From Acanthochromis polyacanthus (taxonomy: Eukaryota > Chordata > Actinopteri > Pomacentridae), in contig NC_067114.1 in the NCBI RefSeq assembly GCF_021347895.1, forward strand, positions 30,356,373-30,420,372: 64,000 nucleotides of DNA. The letters run 5' to 3'. Both the position numbers and the translations under genes were made by a program. The notes below the pieces were generated by a model. The model saw nothing but the letters and a program-made list of their open reading frames with translations, was not told the DNA's origin and searched no databases. Of this stretch, positions 1 to 11,660 are shown in pieces. The stretch's first letter is position 1. Each line of letters starts with the position of its first letter.

Positions 1-2043
1 ATGGACATGTTTATCGTTGCTGTTAAAGTAGTACAAATCATAACATACCAGTAGTATTTCCATTTTTCAAGAAACGATTATTAAAATAATTGTACCCTCC
101 TGCATACGTCTCAGGCTGGGTTTACGTGTTTTTAGTTCCCACATCTGACTGAAGGAAGCGTAAAGGGGATTTATAGAAGGGATTTGGAGGTCTTAAGATT
201 TGAGAAATATGGCTTCGGTTCAAAGGGCCTCAGAAAGGTTTTCACAGCACTTCTGAGCCGCCATATTTGCGTAATCATTTCACTACCTGCTTATGGATTT
301 GGATGTATGTGAGAGGAGGTGGACGCTTCGCCCGGAGCAGTTTGGAATGAATTCTTCTTTTCTGGTCTGTAACTCAGAGTGAGGTTAGGATGAGCCTCTG
401 AATGCGCCACACATGCAGGCAGGATGAACCTTAAATTAACTGTCAGATTCTGCAGAAACACACGCGAATCAAACGTGTGTGATTTTATGTCTAAACGTGT
501 CTGCATGTTGTTAGTTAATATAAGAACTATGGAGCAGGAAGAACCCAGCATGTTTGGTGGGAGCAGCAGTCATTTTGAATCTTGATGGTCTGTAAACATA
601 CATTTAATATCTTTAGCTTCCAATGAGTTTTATACATTCAGATGGAAACATCCAGACTGCTCATTAGTTTTAAACAGAATATACTGTGGCCTTTTTATTA
701 TTATTTCATTCTTGCTCTCTTGTCCGCTTTATTGAGCTGAGAAATGTGTCACAGAACTGATCCATGCTCTGTTTTTTTTGCATTATATTTCTTTCGAAAA
801 CGCAGTTGAGTGGCAGGAAGCAGGTGTGAAGCTTGTCCAGGTGATGGAGGAAGAATCTGCAGCAGAGAGGAGTAGTAAACACACAGACTGGCTGTTTGCT
901 CTCCGCCTTATTCCACTGCGCAACATGGGCCTTTACACAGAGGAAATAAACCTCCAGAACTGCTCCGTCATTTGGTGGACACTGAACTAATAATTCTGTT
1001 AGTAAGTGATGACGTCAGTGCACCAAAACTCCAGAAAAATAGACAGAATAAAAATAAAGCATTTTAAAATAGCTGCAATGCAATTTAAATGCGCCTGAGT
1101 TTAAAAGTAGAAGGACGAGGTGAATTTAAAACGTGATGACATGAAATCTGTCCTTTACAGTCCATGTTTGATGTCTGATAGGAGGACTGGTAGGAATGAA
1201 GCGGGATGCAGCTTGTTTCACATATTTTTACGCTCTTACACACACGACACTACAGGCATTTATTTACACGTTTATAAAGATACATTTAAAAAAAAACAAT
1301 GAAAAAAAATCCTTCAAATCTCCAAAAAGAGCCACATTAGTGGATCTTAATAGTTTTTTAAAAGGAAACATGACGAATTAAAACGTAAATAAAGCAGAAT
1401 AACCTTTAGATATAACATAAAAGCATAATATTCTATCTTCAGATATACATGCAAGTGTCATACGTTTACCAAAATAAGAAAGAAAAAAGGAATAATAAAA
1501 AAATAATAATACTTTCTGGTTGACTCTATTTTGCTGAATAATTTCCACTTACAACTGAATTTCCCAGAAAGACTGTGAGAATTTTTTATTTTTTTTGCCA
1601 AATTACAGAGATGAGAATGACTAATTAAAAAAATAATGTCTGCTATTATAAAATAAGTCTAAGTAAGCTAGAATCTGTTTTATCTGTGAAGGAGAAGCTT
1701 CAATAAACACCACACAAACGGATTTCACCTCAGTAATGTTCTCCTACCACAGAACCACTTCAGATAAATTTCACGTGAATGTGCAGAAAACACACCTGGA
1801 TCAGGACAGGACTCATATAAAGAACAGCAGGCTTACATTTAAAAAAAAGTGTTGAAATGTTCAGAAACTGCAGCGTGAGAGAAACACAAAAACATCCGCA
1901 CACACAGTAACACACACACAGCAACACACACCAACACAAGCCACCCAGACAGCCAGGCTCTGTCCCATAGTGTGGTCTGTGGTGCTGGTGGGGGGTCAGA
2001 CTGGCCCCTGGGGGTCAAGGTCAAGTTTAACACGGAAAGAGAG
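1..2043. other. Gene-free stretch at the left edge
   Basis: No exon with a plausible reading frame and splice sites was seen on either strand. The short open frames here are AT-rich, lack recognisable domains and overlap each other in conflicting frames. Short CA-rich runs occur near 1900-1940. I recognise no repeat family in it. Confidence 0.5.
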
Positions 2044-2133
2044 GAGGAGGAGGAGGAGGAGGAGGGCTGCAGACAGGAAGACAGACAGATGGAAGGAGCT
2101 CAAGTTCAAGGCCGCCGCACACCTTGAAGCTCT

Positions 2134-2164
<31 letters not shown>

Positions 2165-2254
2165 CGTCCGTCCGTCCGTCCGTCCGTCTGTCTGTCTGTC
2201 TGTCCGTCCGTCCGTCCGTCCGTCCGTCCGTCTGTCTGTCTGTCTGTCTGCCTG
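2044..2254. repeat. GGA run and CTGT/CCGT tetranucleotide microsatellite
   Basis: A short (GGA)n run near 2044-2064 is followed from 2131 by alternating blocks of CTGT and CCGT units. The block switching suggests C/T point changes spread by slippage. Open frames across it read as Ser-Val-Cys-Leu or Pro-Ser-Val-Arg and are repeat artefacts. Confidence 0.95.
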
Positions 2255-4545
2255 CTATGACCCAGGAGACATCACGCTGCTGTCTCTGAGATGGACACTG
2301 ACCAGGCCCAGTATAACCAGTCTAACCAGTATAACCGGAATGAAGGCTGCTGCTCACCACGGAGTAAATCATTTATCAAAATCAATCCTCCTCAACATTT
2401 AAGCACTCATCACAGCAACTGAAAATCAATTCAGACATCATTAATTTTCCTTTAAAATGTCCCACAATGCGTCACTTCAGCAAAATGCGCAGCAGGTTCT
2501 CAGCTTTATGTCAGCGTTTGCGCATTTTCTCTCATAATCTGAGCAACACACTGCGGTTTTCTGCGCGCTGTTTCAGTCTGAAATCAAACAATCTGTCTGT
2601 GAATGTTTTAAATGCCAGACCGGTGTCGCACAGTTTCATATATTTATTTTCACTTAGTTTATTTGAAAATAAAAAAAAGAAAGCAAGAAAACAATAGGTC
2701 TCTGATGTGTCATCTTTGTTTTTGCCGTATCTCACAAAAACGGAACTCTTGATGTGAACGATAGCCAGGTTTTTCTGCCTTCTCATAATCTATTTCTCTG
2801 TCCATGGTTGGTAAAGGGAGTGATATTAAAGTGAATACAGTAACTAAAGGTGGATGTAAGGACTGTAGGATCAGAGCCCTGTTTGAGCAGGTTCATGTGT
2901 GATAGGAGCTACTTCCTGCTATTTTATGAGCCTCCAGACTGTAACCACATCATGTGTGCACAGACTGATGATTGACATGATGGTAAAATCTCCCTACAGT
3001 AAAAACAGATAAAAAAAAAATATATTAAAGGCAGTGACGGAGCCTCATCAGAGGCTTTGGAACATTTAAAATCTGCTGCACCGACTCACCTGAAATCCGA
3101 GCTGAATGCCGATGTACGGTTGTTTGTTTTACTCCGTTAGACAGTTTTCAGTGAAATGCTTCAGACTGCTTTGCGCATGACAGTAAATCCACGCCTTCGT
3201 TCCCTACAGGCCTGAAAAATCTCGCAGCGGTTCCGTTACGCACCGTGTTTAACGTCGTTTGCGGTTTTAATCCCTGAAATTACGCAGATTTTTCAGCTGA
3301 TACTGAATTTCGTGTGGAATTCAAATCTTTCCAGTTGGATTCTTAAATAATTCGGGATGAGTGTGGCTGTAAATGGAGATTCACGGTTCGTTCAACACAA
3401 TCTAAAAGCACAGATATGATAGCAGAGAGGTGACATATAAAAAGGTAAATGGTTGGAGGGCGGTGACACAAATATGGTGCCGAAAAATCAACAACAGGCC
3501 AAAAGAATTTTAAAAAATCTCTGAGTGATTTATCCTCTGCTGGAGCTCAGTCCTGATCTTACAGAGTTTTATTCATATTTTTCTCTTGTTACAGCTGGAA
3601 AAAGGGCGTTACAGCAACTTATACAAACCATCTATATTTGTTAATAAGGTAAATATAACCTGATCCTTTCATGGCTTCAGTGATATTTGCATTAAACCTT
3701 CTTCTGGATTGTGCGTAATGCTCGTGTTTCGGCCTGGTTTTGGAGAGGTCTGGAGCTGCTCACGTCGTCCTCTCTTCAACACTGTAAAACATCTAAAAAC
3801 AATAAGTTTACAGCAAATGACGATTGTTTTACAGATTGTTCATATAATATAATTGGTAAAATCATAGAAATAAGACAGTTATTAATTAAAAGTTAAGTCA
3901 GATTATTGATCATCAAAACTGTAAATAATGTCCACAATAAAACTAAATAATTTGATGTTTTGTTATTTGACAGGAGAATTACAATGTTTTACTGTACTTA
4001 CATAGAACATAAAACCTGTATTATATTATTATTTATAAATAGCTTTTATTGTCAAGTTATTAATGACATACAGATTGTTAAATAAAAATTCAACTGCTTT
4101 AACAAAGTGTTAAAGATTCTTTTATAATGATATGAGCGGGCATCACTAATCTGACAGAATAAAAATGTATTTATAGACTAATAAATATGAGCAAATATTA
4201 ATACACAAATAGTTTTTAAATCTATCAGAGTTTAACTTAAGATGAATTTATGTAAACAAACAGATTATCTCTTAAAGTTGTGCAAAAATTTAGATTTTTG
4301 TTTCACAGACAGATGTTCATGAAAAATGAAAGTAAACAATAATAATGTTCTCAGTGCAGGGATGCTTCTCTATAAACTAACAGCAGCATAAATAATAATA
4401 ATATGACAGTCAGAAGGACAAAGCTTTCTTTAAATTTTGCTGTTATGTACTTTTACTTTTACAATGCGGGACCTTTACCTGTAATGGATATTTTTACTTT
4501 GCTGTGTTTCACTTTGGTAAAGCATCTCAATGTTTTTGACATATA
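2255..4545. other. Gene-free AT-rich stretch
   Basis: No supported gene. The frames present are short, without start context, domains or splice structure. Positions 3780-4440 are particularly AT-rich. No repeat family was recognised. Confidence 0.5.
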
Positions 4546-4765
4546 GATCAGCATCACATAGATCAGCCTCACATAGATCAGCCTCACATTGATCAGCCTC
4601 ACATAGATCAGCCTCACATAGATCAGCCTCACATAGATCATCCTCACATAGATCAGCCTCACATAGATCAGCCTCACATAGATCAGCCTCACATAGATCA
4701 GCCTCACATAGATCAGCCTCACATAGATCAGCCTCACATAGATCATCCTCACATAGATCAGCCTC
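4546..4765. repeat. 15-bp minisatellite, about 14.7 copies
   Basis: The unit GATCAGCCTCACATA is repeated head to tail, with only a few variants (GATCATCC, CACATTGATC, GCATCACATA). Because 15 is a multiple of three, the minus strand stays open and reads as a repeated LIYVR pentapeptide. That frame is a by-product of the period, not evidence of a gene. The high unit identity suggests recent expansion. Confidence 0.95.
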
Positions 4766-5535
4766 TCTGACTGTCTGCCAGCTGATCTGTAAGCCGACAT
4801 ATCTGCTGGTGTGTATCAGTTATGAAGCTGTCTATAAATCCCCTCCTGACATCTGATCTGTGTGGTTAACAGCTTGTCAGGTTTGTCTGTCAGTGAGCAG
4901 CTCCTGTTTGGACACAGAGAACTATTACAGTGGTAGGAAACAGATTGTCAGGCCTCTGGTTTCTGTAGGTTTGTCCTGATGGACATCAGAGATACTGACG
5001 TCCTTACAGAGTCTCTGTGTGGATGTGTCTTTATGTTTTTGTGCCTGTTGTCATTTTATGTCTCACTGTAGTCATTTATTCTCTTTGTGGTTGTTTTGTG
5101 TCTCTGTTCTTGTTTTATTTCTCTTTGTAGTTGTGTTTTTTTTTTATTAATTTGTGGTGGTTTTGTGTCTCCATGTAGTTTTTGTCTCTCTGTGGTGGTT
5201 TTGTGTCACTTGGTGTTTCTTTATAGCCTTTATTTATGTCTTTGTCACCTTTTTGCATCTTTTTGTGCTTGTTTTGTGTCATTTTGTTTTGGTTTTATCT
5301 CTCTTTGTAGTTGTTTTTATTACTTTGTAGTTGGTTTGTGTCGTTTTACAGTAGTTGTGTGTGTGGTTGTTTTCTGTCTCTTTGTAGCTGTTTTATGTCT
5401 GATAGTTTTTTGTATCTCTGTGGTTATTTTGTGTCTCTGTAGTGGTTTTGTGTCACTTTGTATGTCTTTGTAGCCTTTATAAGTCTCTTTGTAGCTGGAT
5501 TATGTTCATTTTGTCGTTTCTTATTGTAAGATAGT

Positions 5536-5734
5536 GTTACTTTTGAACCGATAATTCAGTAATCAGGGGGCGTGGCCAGTGTGACAGGTTCTGACAGCCC
5601 TGTCAGATCAGCCACGTGATAGAAAGGACACGTCATCACACGTCAGATGACGCTCTGATGAAGACGAATGATGCCTTCTAAATATGTCAGCAAGGTAAGA
5701 CATCTTTTCTTCCTGAATTGTCGGTTCAAAAGTA
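5536..5734 (+). mobile_element. Penelope-like element terminal fragment with inverted arms
   Basis: The segment is flanked by an inverted repeat: TTACTTTTGAACCGATAATT at about 5537 and its reverse complement at about 5709-5734. Its core (about 5608-5650) matches the locus at 31590-31700 almost base for base through GCCACGTGAT, ACACGTCATCACACGTCAG and the hammerhead-like core. The 31-kb copy sits beside a recognisable Penelope-like coding relic, which assigns this one. Inverted terminal arrangements are typical of Penelope-like insertions. It lies inside the T/G-rich array and so inserted into it. There is no coding part. Confidence 0.6.
5652..5691 (+). ncRNA. Decayed type I hammerhead ribozyme core in the Penelope-like fragment
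   Basis: The conserved CTGATGA box is intact at 5655-5661. GCT (5652-5654) can pair with AGC (5689-5691) as stem I, and a GTC cleavage triplet ends at 5688. The GAAAC box has become TAAAT (5679-5683), and stem II keeps only some of its pairs. Hammerheads in the terminal repeats of Penelope-like elements are a known property of that group. This copy is probably inactive. Confidence 0.45.
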
Positions 5735-6590
5735 TCTCTTTGTCACTTTTTCTGTTCTGTCTGTAGTTGTTTTTTATCGTTTTTCATCTCTCAGTAGTTG
5801 TTTTGTGTCTCTGTTCTTGTTTTATTTCTCTTTGTAGTTGTGTTTTTTTATTAATTTGAGGTTGTTTTGTGTCTCCATGTAGTTTGTTTGTCTCTCTGTG
5901 GTGGTTTTCTGTCACTTTGTGTCTGTGAATGGTTGCTTTGTGACACGTTGTGGTTCTCTGTTTCTTTGTAGTTGTTGTTGTTTGTGTTTTATGCCTTACA
6001 GTAGTTTTCTTTGTGTCTTTTTGTGGTTATTCCGTGTCTCTGTGGTGGTGTTGTATCATTTAGTTTATCCTTGTAGTCTTCATGAGTCTCTTTGTAGCAT
6101 TTTTTCATCTTTTTGTAATTGTTCTGTTTGTCTTTGTTGTTGTTTTTTGTCTCTTTTTGTGTCTTTTTGCAGTGCTCTAATGTGTCTGTGTGGTGGTTTT
6201 GTGTCTCACTGTGTTTTATTTATTGTTGGTATTAACCCTTATGTTAAGGTTTCGTTATTCTCATCCTTTGAGGTTTTAAAAAATAAGTACAGGGGCTTTG
6301 TTTTCTTTCATTTTCACCCTTTTAGATTAAGTCATTGTTTTTCAAAATGCTCAGATGATGGATTATCCTGCATTCTTCACTGTAGAGCTGCAACATGAAA
6401 GAACATGCAGAACTAATCTAAAGCTTCACTCATTTTAATTTCCACTTCAATCTTATTTACCTCCATCTGTTCTGCTTTAGTGAACACATTCTTCTTAAAT
6501 CTAAAATATGCGTTCTTACTGTCTTCAGATTCAGCTGTATTGTAAATGAGACATTCAGACCTTGGTGTATTTCTAACCTTAAGAAAAGAA

Positions 6591-6622
6591 GAATGAATGA
6601 ATGAATGAATGAATGAATGAAT
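6591..6622. repeat. GAAT microsatellite
   Basis: About seven to eight consecutive GAAT units. Short and nearly perfect. Confidence 0.9.
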
Positions 6623-7500
6623 ATTGTGACAGAAGTTGGGGTTGTGAAAGTCCAAATAATGTCACTTGCAGCCACCTTCCAGTTTAAAAACTTGTGAAAG
6701 CTCCACTGAATTTTAATGAACTTCTCTAGTTTACTTTTATTCCTTTTTAACATTTTATTCTAATTCCACACAGCCCTGTAAATGTATTTATGGTCAGTTA
6801 TATTCATAATTAATTTTTACTTATCAGCTCTTAAATTATTCACCAACTATTCTGTTGACTGATGATTAAGTTGATTTATTTCTTAAATAATTCTCTAAAT
6901 GCAGCTTCTTAAATGTCCTGACTGCTTTCCTCCTCTCTGACAGTAAAATGATTATCTTTGAGTTTTGAAGATGCCATTTGGGGTTTTGGGAAACAGACAT
7001 TTTCACTGTTTATTTACATCCTGGAATAATAATTAATTGGTTGTTTGAGAAAGAAATCAACAGATGAATCAATAAAGAAAACAATCTGTTGTAATTCTTA
7101 TTTGACTGTGAAGTAAATGTGGCTGTGGTGCAGAGAGTGGCTTCTATTGGATGTGTAGACGACTTAAAATGAGTGAGCTTTGGTTCTTATTCTGATGTGC
7201 TTAACACAAAAGACACCCAGAGGGAGAAATATCCTTTATATCCAGTTAAAAATAACTGAAATGAAGGCAAAGTTACGGATCAAGAGAAGATAAACAAGGT
7301 TTCCCTGGAGTTGAGCCAAAGCATCTTCCCTGGAAACCACAGATGATCATTTCTTACTGAGAACTAAACTATTTTTGTGTTATTTCACCTGATTAGATCT
7401 GCAGCTTCTGCTTTATCTTTAGTGTCTTTATTACCGTCATGAGTTCAGGAAACTCTACGTTAAAGCAGTTTATTTCATTACAAAAAACACAGACCACACG
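6623..7500. other. Gene-free stretch downstream of the lipocalin gene
   Basis: AT-rich sequence with no supported exon and no recognised repeat. It lies 3' of the minus-strand lipocalin gene. Confidence 0.5.
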
Positions 7501-7506
7501 TTTATT
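7501..7506 (-). terminator. Poly(A) signal AATAAA of the lipocalin gene
   Basis: TTTATT on the plus strand is AATAAA on the minus strand, 58 bases beyond the proposed stop codon at 7564-7566. Spacing and orientation suit a short 3' UTR and support ending the gene here. Confidence 0.6.
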
Positions 7507-7563
7507 GCTTCTTCTTGTCTCTGACGTCCTCGGCTTCATCTGTCTGGTGTGTTTTTTCTTCTG

Positions 7564-10193
7564 TTAGTTTGGAGGCCTGACGTCTTCCTTACAGAACTCT
7601 GCAGATAGAAAGACAAACAACCATTCTGTCTTACATCACAGACCACCACTGACTGATTTAATGCTCTGAGCGGAAAAGCTTAAAGTTTAAGCACCTTTGT
7701 CAGGACTGTAGGTCCAGTCTGGTTCTCCGTGGAAGCCCAGGCAGCTCGCCTGCTTCTTGAAACGTTCTATATCAGAGTCCTTCACAGTCGTCTCTCTGGC
7801 TGGAATCACAATACAAACACGGCTCGATGTTTCTGCTACAAAATGGGTTATTTTTTGTCTAATACTGGTTCCTTCCTACCAAGAAGATAAACCGAGTGGG
7901 CCTTGAGCTCCTGAGAGTCAGACGGATTTTCAACCCCAAAGGCTTCCAGGACTTTCTTGCTGTCGTTGGCGCTGCTGTTAACGCTGAAGACCACACAGCC
8001 GTCACAGGTAGGCAGGATGTGGAACCCTGTCTGTACCTCAGCCACTGGAAATACAGACAGTTCAAGAAATATTTAAGATAGCAACCAGAGATGTCCAGCT
8101 GAAATACACAGTTTACCATCATTTCCTCGTAGACTGAAGATCTTGTCTCTGGAGACATGATTTAAATTCATAAAAACTAAGAAACTAACAAGAATAGTGA
8201 AAAACAGCTTGAAATAGATGCAAAACTAATTAAAGAAAAAGAAACCAATTAAAAGAGATTCAAAACCCATAAAACAAAGAAAAAATAAACTAATAAAAGA
8301 GTCTTAGACCGGATAAACATACTAAAAGTAGACGTAAAATGAATAAAAGATGCACTAAAAGGACAAAGCTTGACTAAAGTGAGATGCAGTTTCACCTAAA
8401 AGACCTAAAACATCTAAAAAAAAAAAAACAATAAAAGGAAACATGAACAACATGTAAAACAGCCTTAAAGACATAAATCTTTGAAATAGTTGCAGCCGGT
8501 CTGTCCACAGCAGAAACTTTGATTTTCAGATGTGTTGCTGACCTGATCTGCTGGATTTGAAACTCTAAAGGGAAACTTACAGACTCCTCTGGCCGTGTCG
8601 CCTTCGATGGTCAGGTTTGTCTTTGCACCGCTGCAGGTTCCATTCCTGGAAAATCATCAGAGCAGAAGGTGACTTCAGGTCCTGATAGAGGGGTTTTTAG
8701 GACATTTCATGCACGGTGACTTAAAAATGTTAATTCAGCTGATTAAAATAATTTGAAAGCTGCAGAAAAGGCTCATAAGTGAATGTTGAATTGACGTAGA
8801 AAATAGTTGTTTTTTAGAAAAAGTACTAGTTGATCACATCAAATATTAGTATTGAATCTAGAAGCAGATTAAGAGTCTTTCATAGTCTTTCTGTCCATTT
8901 TATTCACAGCAGCACCATCCTTCAGAACATGCTGGCTTCTCCAGAGTGAAAATGTCACTTCTAACAGTTTACAGGAGTTGTGTGTTCTGCTGTGTCACTC
9001 ACATGTTGTTCTCTTCGCTTACAGTAAGTCCACCGTCCTCTCCTGCTGTGATGTTCAGCCAGGAGCTGTGAGTTGCGTTCAGGATGGCTTTAAAGATGTC
9101 GTTATCTGTGTAGCCGAACAGGAGGTTTATCCTGCCGTGCAGCTGGACACAAACAGGTCAGATGTTCACAAAGCAAACACCTTCCATCAGCACAAACACA
9201 ATGAATGTTAAACCTCAGCACTGGGTGGTGGACAGCTGAACTCCAAATCTCAGTCTTCTTTCACCGGACATGTTTTTATTCTGACTTTTCCTATATTGTT
9301 GGAATCACACGAGCGTTTAGCTTTTGGGGATTCCTCTTCATTATCGAGGGACCCTTCAAAAGGAAAACCTACAGCTTGATTCACGTGAAAACAAGCTAGC
9401 AGCCTCCACATAGCAGTTAGCCTCTACTCCCAAAAGAGGAGGTAAAGAAAGAACAGTTCATCAGCATTGCTTTAAAGAGCCACTGTCACCAGCTGCATTT
9501 CCACATTTTAAAGTCAGAAATCTGAGTTTTTAGTCTCAGAATTCTGACTTCAATCTGAGTATTCTTCCTTTTTAAAGTCTGGTTTCCACCCCTCGTTTCT
9601 GAATTTAAATTCAGGCTTTCTAAAAAAAAAGTCTGTTTTTACAGAAATCATTCTGTGAAATGCTCGCTGGTTTTCTCTGGTAGAAGCTTTGTTTCTTCTT
9701 CTTTGGGGATTTCCAGCAGTCAGTAAATGACCATTTTGCTTGTTCCAGCCGTGTGTGATGTAGGTAGCAGTGACACTTTCTGATCATGCTGTGCAGCTCA
9801 GTCTAGTTGCTCCAAAGCAGTTAATGCTAACTAGCCTAATCTCAGTTTATCTGCTTCAGTTTTTGCTCATGAGTTCAAACTTGCAGGAGTACAAATCCGG
9901 GTGGCTTCTTTGTTGTAGGTTCTAAAGCTGCAGGAGGACAGCTACAGATACAGAGAGAATGCAGGTTGTTGTTTTAAAACTCAGCTGATGTCACGCAGAG
10001 ATAACTGGAGATAGAAGATCAGACTCTGAGACATGAGAGGAACAGACTGAAGCAGAAATCAGCAGGTATTTACCACCGAAGGGTCGGCCATGGACAGAGG
10101 CTTGATCAGCGGCTCGCATTCTTCAGGCGTCAGAGCCGAGCTGCTCACAAACAGCAACGCAAACAGGAGATGACCTCTGATCCACAGGTTCAT
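7564..10193 (-). CDS. Secreted lipocalin-like glycoprotein (alpha-1-acid glycoprotein / saxitoxin-tetrodotoxin-binding protein / TBT-binding protein type), 6 exons, 209 aa
   Basis: Exons on the minus strand are 10193-10074, 9142-9003, 8645-8581, 8044-7880, 7799-7695 and 7598-7564. They total 630 bases and end in TAA. Every acceptor is AG; donors are GTAAAT, GTGAGT, GTAAGT, GTAGGA and a weak GTGCTT. Phases join without a break. Residues 1-20 form a signal peptide (hydrophobic LLFALLFVSSSA), followed by LTPEECEPLIKPLS. Six N-glycosylation sequons lie at N62, N70, N88, N97, N131 and N135. Cysteines are at 26, 91, 122, 125 (PTCDGC), 183 and 201, an even number. The opening LxGR, the NGTC and ILPTCDGCVV stretches and VYLLGR match the teleost plasma family that binds small hydrophobic ligands, including tributyltin and, in pufferfish, saxitoxin and tetrodotoxin. 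Ligand binding here is inferred, not shown. The usual lipocalin GxW reads GRI (residues 43-45). A TATA box lies 60 bases upstream of the ATG, and A at -3 favours this start. If the weak last donor is not used, exon 5 reads through to a stop (GGT GCT TAA) and the sixth cysteine is lost. Confidence 0.85.
8160..8480. repeat. Degenerate A-rich tandem repeat in an intron of the lipocalin gene
   Basis: Imperfect units around AAACTAATAAAAGA fill much of the intron between exons 3 and 4. The composition resembles the reverse complement of the T/G-rich array at 5056-6240, so the two may share an origin. That link is inferred from composition only. Confidence 0.5.
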
Positions 10194-10252
10194 GATGATG
10201 TCCAGCTCCACACTCTCTTCAGGAATCGACTGAGCGTCTCCGAGCCGCCGGG

Positions 10253-10260
10253 CTTTTATA
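10253..10260 (-). promoter_or_regulatory. TATA box of the lipocalin gene
   Basis: TATAAAAG reads on the minus strand 60 bases upstream of the ATG at 10193. Transcription would start near 10225-10230, giving a 5' UTR of about 30-35 bases. A strong TATA box fits a highly expressed plasma protein gene, but tissue expression is inference. Confidence 0.65.
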
Positions 10261-10782
10261 CGAGCTGCTGCAGTCCTCTGGGTTTTTTCAGTATTTACAT
10301 GAGCAGGGGTTTCCTTTTTAGTCCAGCTTTGCGTAAGAGATGTTTCACCTCTTACCTGACTGCTGGTTCAAAGAGCATCTCAGGATTTGACTCAGTTAAA
10401 CGGTTTCATAACACTGTTGACTTTGCAGGCCAATCGTTGACTTTTTTGTTTAATCGCCCTCACAAGCCAAGGAAACACAAACACTCTGTACAGAGCAGGA
10501 CTGGATCCAGATAAAACCTGCAGCTGACATATCCTATATCTGAATTCAGTCAACACAGACAGAAGACAAACTGTGAAGACTGAAAACACTTATTTTAAAC
10601 TCTCATCACATCTGAAGTGGAAGTGGACATTCATTTAACTACAGAGGACAATCTGTCAGCAACAATACTGGGGAAAGAGCAGTAATACTGGCCATAATCA
10701 TCTTCTCAGTCAGATTCTTTTGCTAACTTTGTATAATCCAGCCTCCTCACTGCCCACTGTTTGGGAGGTGACTCATGTAAAG
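10261..10782. other. Upstream region of the lipocalin gene
   Basis: No coding sequence is supported. This interval should hold proximal control elements of the minus-strand lipocalin gene, but no binding site can be named with confidence. Confidence 0.4.
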
Positions 10783-11353
10783 CAGGGAGTCAAACTCATC
10801 TTAGCCCAGGTTTCAGTCCAGTGAACCAGTAAAACCACAGAATAATATCCTGTAAATAACCACAACTCCTCATGGTTCCTTTGTTTTAGTGCAGAAAAGT
10901 CCATTCTGAAAACATTCACATTTAAGGAATTATCTTTTTACAAAACATCATGAACAACATGAAATTTCTTCAGAAAAATAAGTTCAGTTTCATCAGCATT
11001 CATCCTCAGTTTATCATTTCCTCATTACAACTTCCAGATCACAGAGTGTCTACAAAGAAACACAACATTTAGTCACCTGGAACTGAACCACAGAGGATTT
11101 ACTGGAGGATCAACACGACAACAAAACAAGACAAAATATTACAAAAATGAGACACAAAAGAACAAAGAACAATCTAATATTTTACTTTATGATCCAAACA
11201 ACTTGTCATGGTCTAGAGATGATTTTAAATTTATAGTTTTACTAATTTACAATCTGCAGTTAATGTCTTCTCTGTAATTTTACACTTTGAGGGCTGGATT
11301 GGACCCTCTGGAGGACCACTTTTGGCCCACGGGCCTCATGTTGGACATCCCTG
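10783..11353. mobile_element. Relic of a hAT-type non-autonomous transposon
   Basis: It starts CAGGGAGTCAAACTCAT and ends ATGTTGGACATCCCTG, giving CAGGG/CCCTG ends as in Charlie-like hAT elements. The sequence just inside the right end (TTTGGCCCACGGGCCTCATG) is a familiar fish hAT end. The flanking 8-mers ATGTAAAG and ATTTAGAA agree at only five positions, so the target duplication is worn. No transposase is present. Confidence 0.55.
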
Positions 11354-11589
11354 ATTTAGAATGAGAAGCTGCCTCACAGTCCAGCGCTTTATTTACTCTG
11401 GAGAGCTGCTTAAACAAACTCTAAAATGTGTCACCCACGAGCAAAACACACTAACATACAAGAATCTTCATGAACTGCCAGCATCTGAGGGACCAAAGAC
11501 CTGCTGGATTGCTTTAATTATTGATGACGGTGTAACCGTGACGACAGGAAAAATGATAGCATGTTCTACAGCTAATGTGGCTAAAGTCA

Positions 11590-11653
11590 AATTTGTAAAT
11601 GAGAACTGTTTCTCAATCATGTTACCCGGTTAAATAAAGGTCAAATAAAAGCT
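11590..11653 (+). mobile_element. 3' tail of a LINE-type retroelement
   Basis: The stretch TGAGAACTGTTTCTCAATC, then ACCCGGTTAAATAAAGGTC and AAATAAAA, matches a common teleost retroelement tail (ACCTGGTTAAATAAAGG). Only the tail can be recognised. It abuts the foldback element. Confidence 0.4.
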
Positions 11654-11660
11654 AAATATT

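Larger units (their letters stand above)
5056..6240. repeat. Degenerate T/G-rich tandem array
   Basis: Imperfect repeats built on motifs such as TTTGTGTCTCTTTGTAGTTG run for about 1.2 kb, with a period of roughly 20-30 bases that drifts along the array. The Cys/Leu/Phe-rich open frames at 5087-5473 and 5898-6398 come from it. The array is interrupted by a Penelope-like fragment at 5536-5734. Confidence 0.75.

Noticed and set aside
5087..6398. Two Cys/Phe/Leu-rich frames of 128 and 166 codons that look like membrane proteins
   Set aside because: They arise from the T/G-rich tandem array, which gives Leu, Phe, Val and Cys codons in any frame. No conserved start or splice context.
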